24,956 nucleotides of DNA from an uncultured Oscillibacter sp. (GTDB lineage Bacteria > Bacillota > Clostridia > Oscillospirales > Oscillospiraceae), in contig CAJTMG010000032.1 in the NCBI GenBank assembly GCA_910577405.1, positions 1 through 24,956 of the forward strand. The letters run 5' to 3'. This document shows, piece after piece, positions 7,542 to 16,042 of this stretch. Below the pieces are notes generated by a model that was given only the letters and a program-made list of their open reading frames with translations, made no database searches and was not told where the DNA came from. Every line of letters starts with the position of its first letter. The first letter of the stretch is position 1. The position numbers and the translations under genes are program-made.

Positions 7542-10178
7542 TCAATCATCTGAATTCGGCTCTTCCGTCAATTCCTGTACAGAGGAAACGGTTTCGTCCA
7601 TATTGTTTCCTTCCTGAACATCTTCCATTGCCTCCATGGTTTCCTCATCCGGCTTCTCTTCCTCGGGAGCGTCCGGAACGCCGTCAAGGGCCTGCATGGT
7701 TTCCTCATTTTCGTCCTTATCCGCAAGGGCAAGGGAAATCACCTGGTCGCCCTCTTCCTTGAAACGCATGACAATCACGCCTTGAGTGGCACGTCCGGCG
7801 ATACGGATATTCTCGACGGCGGTCCGAATCAGGATGCCGCTCTGGGTGACAAGAAGCAGGTCCTCGGAGCCGTCCACAACCTTGATGCCTACTACGCCGC
7901 CGGTCCTTTCGGTAATGGCGTAATTCTTGATGCCCTGCACGCCTCGGTTGGTTACCCGGTATTCTTCCACGGCGGTCCGTTTCCCAAAGCCCTTTTCCGT
8001 AATGGTCAGGACGTGCCTGCCGGGCTTTGCTCTGGCGGCCCCTACGACAAAATCGCCTTCCCGCAACTTGATGCCCCGTACGCCTACGGCCTGCCTGCCC
8101 ATGGGACGCACGTCGTTCTCGTCAAAGCAGACTGCCATGCCGTCGTGAGTCGCTATGAGAATCTTCTGGTTCCCGTCGGTTTCCCGCACAGCGATCAGAC
8201 GGTCTCCCTCGTCCATGGTCAGCGCCCGGAGACCTACATTCCGCAGATTCTTCAGGGCGCTTCCGGGCAGGCGTTTTACAGTGCCGTTCCGAGTCGCCAT
8301 AAAGAGGAAGCGCCCGTCGTCCTCTATGGAACGGGTGTGAATCATGGTCTGGACCCGTTCGCCCTGCTCTACCTGGAGAATATTGACAATGTTGCTCCCC
8401 TTGGCCGTCTTGCCGGATACGGGGATCTGATAGCCCTTTTTCCGGTAGACCTTTCCGGTGTCGGTAAAGAAGAGGAGGTAATCGTGGGTAGAGGCGGTGA
8501 ACACGTCGACCACCGCGTCCTCTTCCCGGGTGGTAATGCCCTTCTTGCCCATGCCGCCCTTGGACTGCGCCGTATATTCGCTGACCGGGGTGCGCTTGAT
8601 ATATCCCGCCTGGGTCAGGGTGAAGACGCACTGCTCCTCCTCAATCAGGTCCTCAATGTCAATTTCATCCTCGACTTCCTGAATCTCTGTCACCCGGTCG
8701 TCTCCGTACTTTTCGGAAATCGCCAGCAGCTCTTCTTTGAGTATCTGACGGACCATGCCTTCATCCGCAAGGACCTTCTGATAGTAGGAAATCTTCTCTT
8801 CCAGCTCTTTGTATTCGTTCTCCAGCTTCTCCCGGTTCAGGCCCTGGAGCGCAATGATTCTCATATCACAGATCGCCTGGGCCTGCACGTCGTCCAAGCC
8901 GAAACGGTTCATCAGATTCTGCTTTGCGTTGTCGTAGCTGGTACGGACAATCTTAATCACTTCGTCGATATTATCCTGAGCAATCAGCAGACCTTCCAGC
9001 AGATGGGCGCGCTCCTGGGCCTTCCGGAGGTCAAAGCGGGTCCGGCGGACGATCACGGATTCCTGATGGGTAATGTACTCGTCCAGAATATGCCGCAGGG
9101 AGAGTATCTTCGGCTGAAGCTTGCCGTTGACCTCCACCAGGGCAAGCATATTGATGGCAAAGGAGGTCTGCAATTGGGTCTGGGCAAAGAGGCGGTTCAG
9201 AACAACCTGAGGATTGGCGTCCCGCTTGAGCTCGATTACAATACGCATTCCGTTCCGGTCGGACTCGTCCTGAATCATGCTGATGCCTTCCAGACGCTTG
9301 TCCTCTACCTGGTCGGCCATGTTTTTTATCAGCATCCGTTTATTCACCTGATACGGAATCTCGGTAATCACAATCCGGGTCCTGTCCTTGCCGAATTCCT
9401 CGAACTCATGCCGGGCACGGAGGACAACGCGTCCCCGTCCCGTGGCGTAAGCAGCCCGGATACCGGAACGGCCCATGATAATGCCCTTTGTGGGGAAATC
9501 CGGCCCCTGAATGTGCTGCATCAGTTCAGAGAGTGTGGCGTCGGGATTGTCCAGCACGCAGATCACGGCGCTGATGGTCTCCCGCATATTATGAGGCGGA
9601 ATATTGGTCGCCATACCGACCGCGATGCCGGAGGAGCCGTTTACCAGCAGATTCGGAAAACGGGAGGGCAGGACGCGGGGTTCCTTCCGGAGTTCGTCGA
9701 AGTTGGGTTCCCAGTCCACGGTCTCCTTGTCGATGTCCCGGAGCATTTCATCAGAGATTTTCGCCAGCCGCGCCTCGGTGTAACGGTAGGCCGCGGGTGG
9801 GTCGCCGTCAATGGAACCGAAGTTGCCGTGGCCGTCAATGAGCATATACCGCATGGAGAAATCCTGCGCCAGACGGACCAGGGCGTCATAGACAGAAGCG
9901 TCGCCGTGGGGATGGTAGCGGCCCAGCACATCGCCTACAGCCGTCGCGCACTTCCGGAACGCGTGGTCAGACGTCAGGTTGTCTTCATACATCGCGTACA
10001 GAATCCGACGGTGTACCGGCTTCAGTCCGTCCCGCACGTCAGGCAGAGCGCGGCCTACAATTACGCTCATCGCATACTCTATATAGGATTTCTCCATTTC
10101 CGGCACCAGCGCCGATTCCACGATCTTCTGGTTCGGAAAGCGGATTTCTTCGGGGTCGTATTGAGGTTTCTTAGCCAT
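7542..10178 (-). CDS. gyrA: DNA gyrase subunit A
   Basis: An 878-residue breakage-reunion subunit of gyrase. The catalytic tyrosine is Y133 in AYRYTEARL, next to R132. The quinolone-determining region reads HPHGDASVYD, with Ala94 at the place of E. coli Ser83 and Asp98 at Asp87. The C-terminal beta-pinwheel (about 515-820) carries the six repeated blades. The GyrA-box is diverged: Q538-S-K-G-G-M-G544 instead of QRRGG(K/R)G. The last about 55 residues are a Glu/Asp-rich tail, as in many gyrases. ATG at 10178 is preceded by AAAGGAGG at 11 nt. Upstream is a short unknown gene that separates it from gyrB. Confidence 0.98.
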   Translation of the reverse strand: MAKKPQYDPEEIRFPNQKIVESALVPEMEKSYIEYAMSVIVGRALPDVRDGLKPVHRRILYAMYEDNLTSDHAFRKCATAVGDVLGRYHPHGDASVYDALVRLAQDFSMRYMLIDGHGNFGSIDGDPPAAYRYTEARLAKISDEMLRDIDKETVDWEPNFDELRKEPRVLPSRFPNLLVNGSSGIAVGMATNIPPHNMRETISAVICVLDNPDATLSELMQHIQGPDFPTKGIIMGRSGIRAAYATGRGRVVLRARHEFEEFGKDRTRIVITEIPYQVNKRMLIKNMADQVEDKRLEGISMIQDESDRNGMRIVIELKRDANPQVVLNRLFAQTQLQTSFAINMLALVEVNGKLQPKILSLRHILDEYITHQESVIVRRTRFDLRKAQERAHLLEGLLIAQDNIDEVIKIVRTSYDNAKQNLMNRFGLDDVQAQAICDMRIIALQGLNREKLENEYKELEEKISYYQKVLADEGMVRQILKEELLAISEKYGDDRVTEIQEVEDEIDIEDLIEEEQCVFTLTQAGYIKRTPVSEYTAQSKGGMGKKGITTREEDAVVDVFTASTHDYLLFFTDTGKVYRKKGYQIPVSGKTAKGSNIVNILQVEQGERVQTMIHTRSIEDDGRFLFMATRNGTVKRLPGSALKNLRNVGLRALTMDEGDRLIAVRETDGNQKILIATHDGMAVCFDENDVRPMGRQAVGVRGIKLREGDFVVGAARAKPGRHVLTITEKGFGKRTAVEEYRVTNRGVQGIKNYAITERTGGVVGIKVVDGSEDLLLVTQSGILIRTAVENIRIAGRATQGVIVMRFKEEGDQVISLALADKDENEETMQALDGVPDAPEEEKPDEETMEAMEDVQEGNNMDETVSSVQELTEEPNSDD

Positions 10179-10220
10179 TTATTACAATTCCTCCTTTGTT
10201 TGAGAGGTTGATTTCAGGAT

Positions 10221-10685
10221 TCAAAACGACGATTTCAGCCAATCCATCCCCGGGTAAGGCTCCAGGGTATGGGCGTACCACTCCACGCACAGCGCCGCAA
10301 GGTCCCGGTCCCGCATGGTGCATTTCATCGGGAACACGGACTGCCCGTCGCTGGGTTCAATGGGCGCTTCTTCGTCGGAATCCAGATAGGCCGGGTCAAA
10401 GCAGGCCCAGGCAGTTTCAGCTTCCGCGTCCCATATCTGGAGAAAGATCAGGTCAGGGGAGGACTCCAGCGTCAGATAGCCCTCCTCGCAATCCTCGTCC
10501 GGGGACAGAAACAGACTGGAACAGCCCCCATTCCGGATTTTTTCTGCTATATCCTGTACGGTCTTTCCGGAAATGCCGTCAATCTCTTCAATTTCCATTC
10601 CCGGAAGCGCGCCACAGCCGGCATACTGAATCTTCACGCCCTCCGGCAGCGGGGGAACAGCCGTCTTCTTTACAATTTCTTCCAT
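10221..10685 (-). CDS. Unknown acidic protein between gyrB and gyrA
   Basis: A 154-residue soluble, acidic protein I do not recognise. No signal peptide or membrane segment is visible. It has several cysteines (CGALPG, GGCSSL, EDCEEG and others) without a clear zinc motif. The C-terminal half is aromatic and acidic, ending in WYAHTLEPYPGMDWLKSSF. Codon third positions favour G/C like the neighbours, which supports coding. It lies 33 bp after the gyrB stop and 42 bp before gyrA, on the same strand, so it is probably co-transcribed with the gyrase genes. The start is uncertain. ATG at 10685 has AGGA 9 nt upstream. A TTG at 10718 would overlap the strong AGGAGG, and a TTG at 10691 would have a 17-nt spacing. 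Confidence 0.7.
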   Translation of the reverse strand: MEEIVKKTAVPPLPEGVKIQYAGCGALPGMEIEEIDGISGKTVQDIAEKIRNGGCSSLFLSPDEDCEEGYLTLESSPDLIFLQIWDAEAETAWACFDPAYLDSDEEAPIEPSDGQSVFPMKCTMRDRDLAALCVEWYAHTLEPYPGMDWLKSSF

Positions 10686-10718
10686 AAGCAAATTCCTGAT
10701 TTCTCTTTCCTCCTGCAA

Positions 10719-12665
10719 TCAGTAGTCAAGATTTACGACGTACTTTGCGTTGCGCTCAATGAATTCCTTCCGGGGTTCGACTTTCTCTCCCATCAGGATG
10801 GTAAAGGTCTCGTCGGCTTTCACAGCGTCGTCAAGGGTTATGCGGCGGAGGGTCCGTTTTTCGGGGTCCATGGTGGTCTCCCAAAGCTCCTGGGGATTCA
10901 TCTCGCCAAGGCCCTTGAACCGGCTGATATCCACTTTGGCGTTGGGATTCCCGGCCCTTAGCTCGGCAGAGATCCGGTCCCGTTCTCCCTCGGAAAAGGC
11001 CAGCCGCGTGGTCTTCCCCCGGGAGAGCTTGAAGAGGGGCGGCACGGCGGAATATACATAGCCCTGTTCAATCAGAGGCCGCATGAACCGGAAAAAGAAG
11101 GTCAGCAGAAGGGTCCGGATATGGGAGCCGTCCACGTCCGCGTCCGCCATAATGATGACCTTATGATAACGGAGCCGGTTCGCGTCGAACTCGTCCCCAA
11201 TGCCTGCCCCCAACGCAGTGATGACGGGCTGGAGCTTGTCGTTTCCATAGACCTTATCGGCCCGGGCCTTTTCCACGTTCAGCATCTTTCCCCAAAGCGG
11301 CAGGATGGCCTGAAATCTGGAATCCCGCCCCTGAGTGGCCGAACCGCCTGCGGAATCGCCCTCAACGATGTAGATTTCCGTCAGCTCGGGGTTGTTCTCG
11401 TTGCAGTCCCGGAGCTTGTCAGGCATTGCCGCCCCGCCAAGGACCGTCTTCCGCCTGATGGATTCCCGGGCTTTCTTCGCCGCCTCTCTCGCTCTGGACG
11501 CGGTCAGGGCCTTGTCAAGAATCATCCGGCCTGTCTGGGGATTCTCTTCAAGGAAGATATCCAGCTTTTCGGAAACAATGCTGTTGACCAGAGTCCGAAT
11601 CTCGGAATTCCCCAGCTTCGCTTTTGTCTGGCCCTCAAACTGCGCGTCCGTGAGCTTGACCGAAATCACGCAGGTCAGTCCCTCGCGGCAGTCCTCGCCG
11701 GAAACCTTCTCGTCGTCCTTGAGCATCTTCGTCTTTCTGCCGTAGGCGTTCAGGACGTTGGTCAGGGCGCGCTTGAAGCCTTCCTCGTGCATACCGCCTT
11801 CGGGTGTGTGGACGTTGTTGGCAAAGGAGAGGATGGTGTCGTTATAGCCGTCGTTGTACTGGAGGGCTATTTCCGCGATGGAATCCTCCTTCTGCCCGGA
11901 CATATAAATCACGTCCTGATGCAGCGCGTCCTTGCTCTTGTTCAGCCAGGTGACAAATTCCCGGATTCCCCCCGCGTAGCACATGGAATGCTCCTGCTCT
12001 TTGCCGGGCCGGAGGTCCACAGTGCGAATCCGCAGTCCCGCGTTCAGAAAGGCTTCCTCCCGCATCCGGGTATGGAGTATCTCATACTGATAGACGGTAT
12101 CCTCGAACATCTCCGGGTCCGGCTTGAATGTCACCGTGGTGCCGCAATGGTCCGTATTGCCGACGATGGACATTTCCTGGGTAATCTGTCCGCGGGAGAA
12201 CTTCATTTCATAGATTTTGCCGTCCTTATGAACCTGGACCTCCAGCCACTCACTCAGCGCGTTGACCACCGAAGCGCCTACGCCGTGAAGACCGCCGGAG
12301 ACCTTGTAGCCCCCGCCGCCGAACTTGCCGCCTGCGTGCAGGATGGTAAAGACGACCTCCAGAGCAGGCTTTCCCGTCTGGGCCTGGATGTCAACCGGGA
12401 TGCCGCGGCCGTTATCAGTAACCGTAATGGTGTTGTCGGCGTTGATCTGAACCAGGATATCCGTGCAGTACCCGGCAAGGGCCTCGTCAATTGAGTTGTC
12501 AACGATTTCGTAAACAAGGTGATGCAGGCCGGAGGAAGACGTGGAACCGATATACATCCCGGGACGCTTCCGGACGGCCTCCAGACCTTCCAGCACCTGA
12601 ATTTCCGACGCGTCGTATTCATTGCCAGCGTCGACGGCGGTAGAATTCAAAATCTCATTCTCCAT
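10719..12665 (-). CDS. gyrB: DNA gyrase subunit B
   Basis: A 648-residue ATPase subunit of gyrase. The GHKL ATP site is clear: E53 in YEIVDNSIDEA (E. coli Glu42), DNGRGIP at 84-90, and GGLHGVGASVVNALS near 124-138. The Toprim domain has VEGDSAGGSA (E435, D437) and ADADVDGSHIRT. At the position of E. coli Lys447 there is Trp458 (ILPLWGKMLNVEKAR) where B. subtilis has Arg. The length is the short Gram-positive form without the proteobacterial insert. ATG at 12665 follows AAGGAG with 5-nt spacing. It lies 336 bp downstream of remB. I found no confident promoter in that gap. Confidence 0.98.
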   Translation of the reverse strand: MENEILNSTAVDAGNEYDASEIQVLEGLEAVRKRPGMYIGSTSSSGLHHLVYEIVDNSIDEALAGYCTDILVQINADNTITVTDNGRGIPVDIQAQTGKPALEVVFTILHAGGKFGGGGYKVSGGLHGVGASVVNALSEWLEVQVHKDGKIYEMKFSRGQITQEMSIVGNTDHCGTTVTFKPDPEMFEDTVYQYEILHTRMREEAFLNAGLRIRTVDLRPGKEQEHSMCYAGGIREFVTWLNKSKDALHQDVIYMSGQKEDSIAEIALQYNDGYNDTILSFANNVHTPEGGMHEEGFKRALTNVLNAYGRKTKMLKDDEKVSGEDCREGLTCVISVKLTDAQFEGQTKAKLGNSEIRTLVNSIVSEKLDIFLEENPQTGRMILDKALTASRAREAAKKARESIRRKTVLGGAAMPDKLRDCNENNPELTEIYIVEGDSAGGSATQGRDSRFQAILPLWGKMLNVEKARADKVYGNDKLQPVITALGAGIGDEFDANRLRYHKVIIMADADVDGSHIRTLLLTFFFRFMRPLIEQGYVYSAVPPLFKLSRGKTTRLAFSEGERDRISAELRAGNPNAKVDISRFKGLGEMNPQELWETTMDPEKRTLRRITLDDAVKADETFTILMGEKVEPRKEFIERNAKYVVNLDY

Positions 12666-13001
12666 AGTAACTCCTTACAAATATATATATTGAAACAAAT
12701 CCAGACCTTACCCTCCACAAAAAGGCCCGGAGGTCGCGGCTTCCTTCTGAAAACAAAAACCCTCCTGACAAAAGAAAGCCGGTATATTTGAAGCGGACGC
12801 GGCATATAGTAAAACAGCAGTGACCCGCCAGCATCCGCAGTGCTTTTCTATCTTTCTGTTTTTCCATTAGAGAAAATTTTTGCAGCGGCTCGCCAGACAA
12901 ATTCTATGGAAAGCCGTTATATTGCGAACATTTTTACTACAAAAGTCCATAGCAATCCCTTGCTGCAAAAGAAGACATACTTTCCCAAGAAGACGTATAG
13001 A
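12666..13001. other. Spacer between remB and gyrB, nothing confident
   Basis: A 336-bp gap, more AT-rich than the flanking genes. On the minus strand there is an isolated TATAAC hexamer near 12918-12923 with only a poor -35 at 15 nt. A 70-codon open frame (ATG at 12867) runs into gyrB but has no ribosome binding site. It may hold the gyrB promoter, but I cannot place it. Confidence 0.4.
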
Positions 13002-13256
13002 CTAGAACAGCTTGGATCGTTTCAGAAGCGCCCCGGGAGACGCGGGAGACAGATAGACAATCTGGGGATGATACGGATGGTCGCAGAGAACAAAGGAACG
13101 GGGGATATCCGGGGAGAGATTCAGCACAACGCCCTCCTTTTCCGCCGCGCCCAAAAATTCACGGGTGCGCTTTTCGTAACTGCATTTGTCCAGGTCGAAA
13201 ATTCCAATCACCCGTCTGCCCTGCACAACTTCATTCTGTCCCAGGTGAAGATACAT
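13002..13256 (-). CDS. remB: DUF370 regulator, RemB/YaaB-like
   Basis: An 84-residue small DUF370 protein, paralogous to RemA, the DNA-binding activator of matrix genes in B. subtilis. The N-terminus MYLHLGQNEVVQGRRVIGIF follows the family pattern (MYIHLG..., then VVGIFD), and the C-terminus YLSPASPGALLKR matches the YaaB-type ending. Position supports the call, because yaaB/remB lies between recF and gyrB in Bacillus too. ATG at 13256 has GGAG 9 nt upstream, partly inside the stop region of the small upstream frame. The role in this organism is unknown. Confidence 0.88.
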   Translation of the reverse strand: MYLHLGQNEVVQGRRVIGIFDLDKCSYEKRTREFLGAAEKEGVVLNLSPDIPRSFVLCDHPYHPQIVYLSPASPGALLKRSKLF

Positions 13257-13261
13257 AGCCG

Positions 13262-13375
13262 CTATTCTCCATTCTTTCCAGATTCTTCAAATTCATGCCG
13301 CAGCCACGCAAACCACTGCCCTTTTGCGACGGCTTTCTTGACCTGCTGGTGATCGTCGTTCTGACAACAGCTCAT
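13262..13375 (-). CDS. Possible 37-residue small protein between recF and remB
   Basis: A short open frame with ATG at 13375 and TAG at 13262-13264, ending just before the remB start. The product is hydrophilic with a Cys-Cys pair near its start (MSCCQND) and an aromatic, charged middle (KGQWFAWLRHEFEE). It fits between recF and remB in the same direction, and its 3' end overlaps the remB ribosome binding site, which would suit translational coupling. The only upstream purine run is GGAAAGAAGAA, a weak Shine-Dalgarno. I know no family for it. It may be a chance frame. Confidence 0.35.
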   Translation of the reverse strand: MSCCQNDDHQQVKKAVAKGQWFAWLRHEFEESGKNGE

Positions 13376-13444
13376 TTCTTCTTTCCAATAGATAAACCGG
13401 CAGGACCAAAACAACGGCGGCAACTGCCATTTTCTTCCAATTAT

Positions 13445-14545
13445 TTATAGTATTTCTCCCTGTTTCACATGAAACACTTTCCCGCCCAGAAGGGAAGGCA
13501 GCCGGTCTTCCTCGCAGCAGGTGATAAAGACCTGTCCGCCCGCAATCCGGTTCAGCACGAATTCCTGCCGTTTCGGGTCCAGTTCGCTGAGCACGTCGTC
13601 CAGAAGCAGAACGGGATATTCTCCGGCGGCGTTGCGATAAATCTCCCGTTCGGCCAACTTGAGGGCAAGGGCGGCGGTACGGGTCTGGCCCTGGGAAGAA
13701 TAGGTTTTCGCTTCAACGCCGTCAATGGTCACCAGCATATCATCCTTGTGAGGCCCGGAAAGACAGAGCCGTGACGCCCGCTCAGCCTGTTCATGGGCGG
13801 TCATATGCTGTTCCAGCCAATCCGTCAGCTTTCCGACGTCCGCGGAGGGGTCCTGGATGGCGGAGACGGTCTGGTATGCAATCCGCAGCTCTTCCCGGCC
13901 GCCGGAGCACTCCCGGTGGTGGACAGCGGCGTATTCCTCCAGGCGTTGGATAAAGCGGCAGCGGTAATGGATAAGGACCGCGCCAAACCGTACCATCTGG
14001 GCGCTGAATTCCGGCAGGGCGTCCAAAAGGCTGGGATGGTCCTCGGAGTCCCGCAGAATCCGGGTCTTCTGTTCATGGGCGCGGCTGTAGGAGGCCAGGG
14101 CAGAGGCGTAACGGGGCCGGAGCTGGCAGAGGGCAGTATCCAGAAAGCGTCTCCGTACCGCCGCTCCCTCCCGGATCAGGTACAGGTCCTCCGGCTGAAA
14201 AAGCACCGTGGTATAGACGTTCATGGCGCCGCCGGTTTTCACGGGAGCTTGGTTCACGGTAAGCCGCCGCCGCCGTCCCCGGGCCAGATCCGCCTGAATC
14301 CGAAAATCCCGGTCCCTTGCGAAAACGTCTGCTGTCAGCCTTGCCTGTTCCCGTGCAAAGCCGATCATTTCCCTGTCGTTCCTGGCCCTTGGCGAACGGC
14401 CCCTTGAAAGATAGACCAGGGCTTCCAGAAGGTTCGTCTTTCCCTGGGCGTTCTCTCCGCAAATTACGCTGCACCTGGGGTCGAAGCGCACGGATTGCAG
14501 GACGTAATTCCGGAAACCCTCCAATTCCAGCCGGTCAATCCGCAT
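13445..14545 (-). CDS. recF: RecF recombination mediator ATPase
   Basis: A 366-residue SMC-like ABC ATPase that acts with RecO and RecR to load RecA at gaps and stalled forks. Walker A is GENAQGKTN (30-38). The ABC signature is YSSQGQTRTAALALKLAE, and Walker B is PVLLLDDVLSELD, followed by FITCCEED. The N-terminus MRIDRLELEGFRNY is family-typical, so ATG at 14545 is chosen over an upstream in-frame codon at 14584. The start overlaps the end of yaaA by 11 nt with no good Shine-Dalgarno of its own, which suggests translational coupling. Confidence 0.97.
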   Translation of the reverse strand: MRIDRLELEGFRNYVLQSVRFDPRCSVICGENAQGKTNLLEALVYLSRGRSPRARNDREMIGFAREQARLTADVFARDRDFRIQADLARGRRRRLTVNQAPVKTGGAMNVYTTVLFQPEDLYLIREGAAVRRRFLDTALCQLRPRYASALASYSRAHEQKTRILRDSEDHPSLLDALPEFSAQMVRFGAVLIHYRCRFIQRLEEYAAVHHRECSGGREELRIAYQTVSAIQDPSADVGKLTDWLEQHMTAHEQAERASRLCLSGPHKDDMLVTIDGVEAKTYSSQGQTRTAALALKLAEREIYRNAAGEYPVLLLDDVLSELDPKRQEFVLNRIAGGQVFITCCEEDRLPSLLGGKVFHVKQGEIL

Positions 14546-14750
14546 AACGCACGCCGCAGCGGACACCGCCGAATTCTGCCACATCCCCGGGCCGGAGCTT
14601 CCTTCCCCTTTGCAGGCAGACCTCCCCGTTTACCGACGCTTCACCGGCCTGAATCCGTTCCTTGGCCTCGCCGCCGGTTTCCACCAGTCCCGCCAGCTTG
14701 AGAAGGTCCTGTAATTTGATAAACTCGGTGGTAATCACAATTTCGCGCAT
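14535..14750 (-). CDS. yaaA: S4-domain RNA-binding protein YaaA
   Basis: A 71-residue single S4 domain, the same length as B. subtilis YaaA (RlbA) found between dnaN and recF. The S4 core is visible in IKLQDLLKLAGLVETGGEAK and the GEASVNGEV turn. It probably binds RNA, possibly the ribosomal large subunit. ATG at 14750 has GGAG 9 nt upstream. A TTG at 14765 overlaps that site and is rejected. Its 3' end overlaps recF. Confidence 0.93.
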   Translation of the reverse strand: MREIVITTEFIKLQDLLKLAGLVETGGEAKERIQAGEASVNGEVCLQRGRKLRPGDVAEFGGVRCGVRYAD

Positions 14751-14782
14751 AAGCTCACACTCCAATTTTCAGCAATCCAATG

Positions 14783-15904
14783 TCATGCGCCGCCCTTCAG
14801 ACGCACCGGAAGCACCATATACAGGAAATTCTCCTCCCCCTCCACGGGAACGATGACCGCGGGAGACACGCCGGTATTCATCTCGATTTTTACAGTGCCG
14901 GCAGGGGCGTACCGCAGGGCGTCCATCAGGTAGCGGTTGTTGAATCCAATCTCCAGCCCGCCGCCGTCCCCTGAGAGCCCGCAGACGTCCTTTGCCGCGC
15001 CGATGCCGGTCCTGGCGGAGATGGTTACCTTGTCCTGCTCGAAGACGCAGCGCACCGGGCTTTTCATCTTATCGTTGATGACCACGGACACCCGGTCTAT
15101 GCTGCTGATCAGGGCTTTGGTCTCCACGGTGACGGCAATGGGATTCTTTCTGGGGATGGCGTTGCGGTAATTCAGGAATTCGCCCTCCAGACGGCGGCAA
15201 ATCAACTGGGTCTTGCCGGCGTTAAAAAGGATGTGCCGTTCTCCAAGGGTGATTTCCACAGACTCCTCGGAATCGCCGCAGATGGTCTTGACCTCGTTCA
15301 GCGCGGAGCCGGGGGCCACAAAGGAAAAGCTGCCGCCGTCGATTTTGGTCAGCGGTTCCTTTCGCACAGCCAGCCGGAACCCGTCCACCGCAGCCATGGT
15401 CAAATTCCCGTCCCCGGCCTCAAACAGCGCGCCGGTATGAACGGGACGGCTTTCGTTCGTTGAGACGGCAAAGGCGGTTTCCTCAATCATGGCCTTGAGG
15501 GTCTTCTGGGGCAGGGTAATGGAGAAATTATCCTCCACCTCTGGCAGATCCGGAAAATCAGCGGCGGAGAGTCCCACGATATCGTCATAGTTGATCTCGC
15601 CGCAGGAAAAACGGACGCTGTTCCGGTCATTGGCAGAGAGGGTAATCACGCTGTCAGGCATACGACGTATGATGTCTCCCAGGACCTTGGCGCTGATGAC
15701 CACATCCCCTGTTTCTATGATATTTGCCGAGACGCTGGTGCGGATGCCGGTCTGCATATTGTATCCGGAGACGGTCAGGCTGTCGTTTTCAGCATGGAGC
15801 AGCAGACCTTCCAGGGCGGGTATGGTGCTTTTAGAGGAAACCGCCCGGGTGCTGATGGTAATGGCGCTTTGAAGCAAAGCTTTTTCACAGCTGAAGTGAA
15901 TCAT
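14783..15904 (-). CDS. dnaN: DNA polymerase III beta clamp
   Basis: A 373-residue sliding clamp that tethers the replicative polymerase. Start MIHFSCEKALLQSAI, repeated three-domain clamp fold, and the C-terminal AVIVPVEGEENFLYMVLPVRL ending typical of the family (MPVRL-type tail). ATG at 15904 has GGGAGG 7 nt upstream. An open upstream extension to 16009 is not coding-like. It is the first gene after the origin spacer. The dnaA terminator lies between it and dnaA, so it must have its own promoter within 15905-16240. I could not place one. Confidence 0.98.
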   Translation of the reverse strand: MIHFSCEKALLQSAITISTRAVSSKSTIPALEGLLLHAENDSLTVSGYNMQTGIRTSVSANIIETGDVVISAKVLGDIIRRMPDSVITLSANDRNSVRFSCGEINYDDIVGLSAADFPDLPEVEDNFSITLPQKTLKAMIEETAFAVSTNESRPVHTGALFEAGDGNLTMAAVDGFRLAVRKEPLTKIDGGSFSFVAPGSALNEVKTICGDSEESVEITLGERHILFNAGKTQLICRRLEGEFLNYRNAIPRKNPIAVTVETKALISSIDRVSVVINDKMKSPVRCVFEQDKVTISARTGIGAAKDVCGLSGDGGGLEIGFNNRYLMDALRYAPAGTVKIEMNTGVSPAVIVPVEGEENFLYMVLPVRLKGGA

Positions 15905-16042
15905 ATAGGAACCTCCCGTAACCGCCGCGAAGTTTTCCACCCCGGGACGGCGCCGCTGTTGAAGGCCTGCGGCTGGCCGGAATATGGGTCTGACAGCCGT
16001 TCTCTTCAACGCTGTTTTTTTTTGAAGAGGGCGGTGTTTCGA

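Noticed and set aside
12655..12867. 70-codon minus frame running into the gyrB start
   Set aside because: No ribosome binding site, overlaps the gyrB Shine-Dalgarno and start, and the composition looks random.
14535..14765. TTG start for yaaA at 14765
   Set aside because: The codon overlaps the Shine-Dalgarno of the ATG at 14750, which gives the family length of 71 residues.
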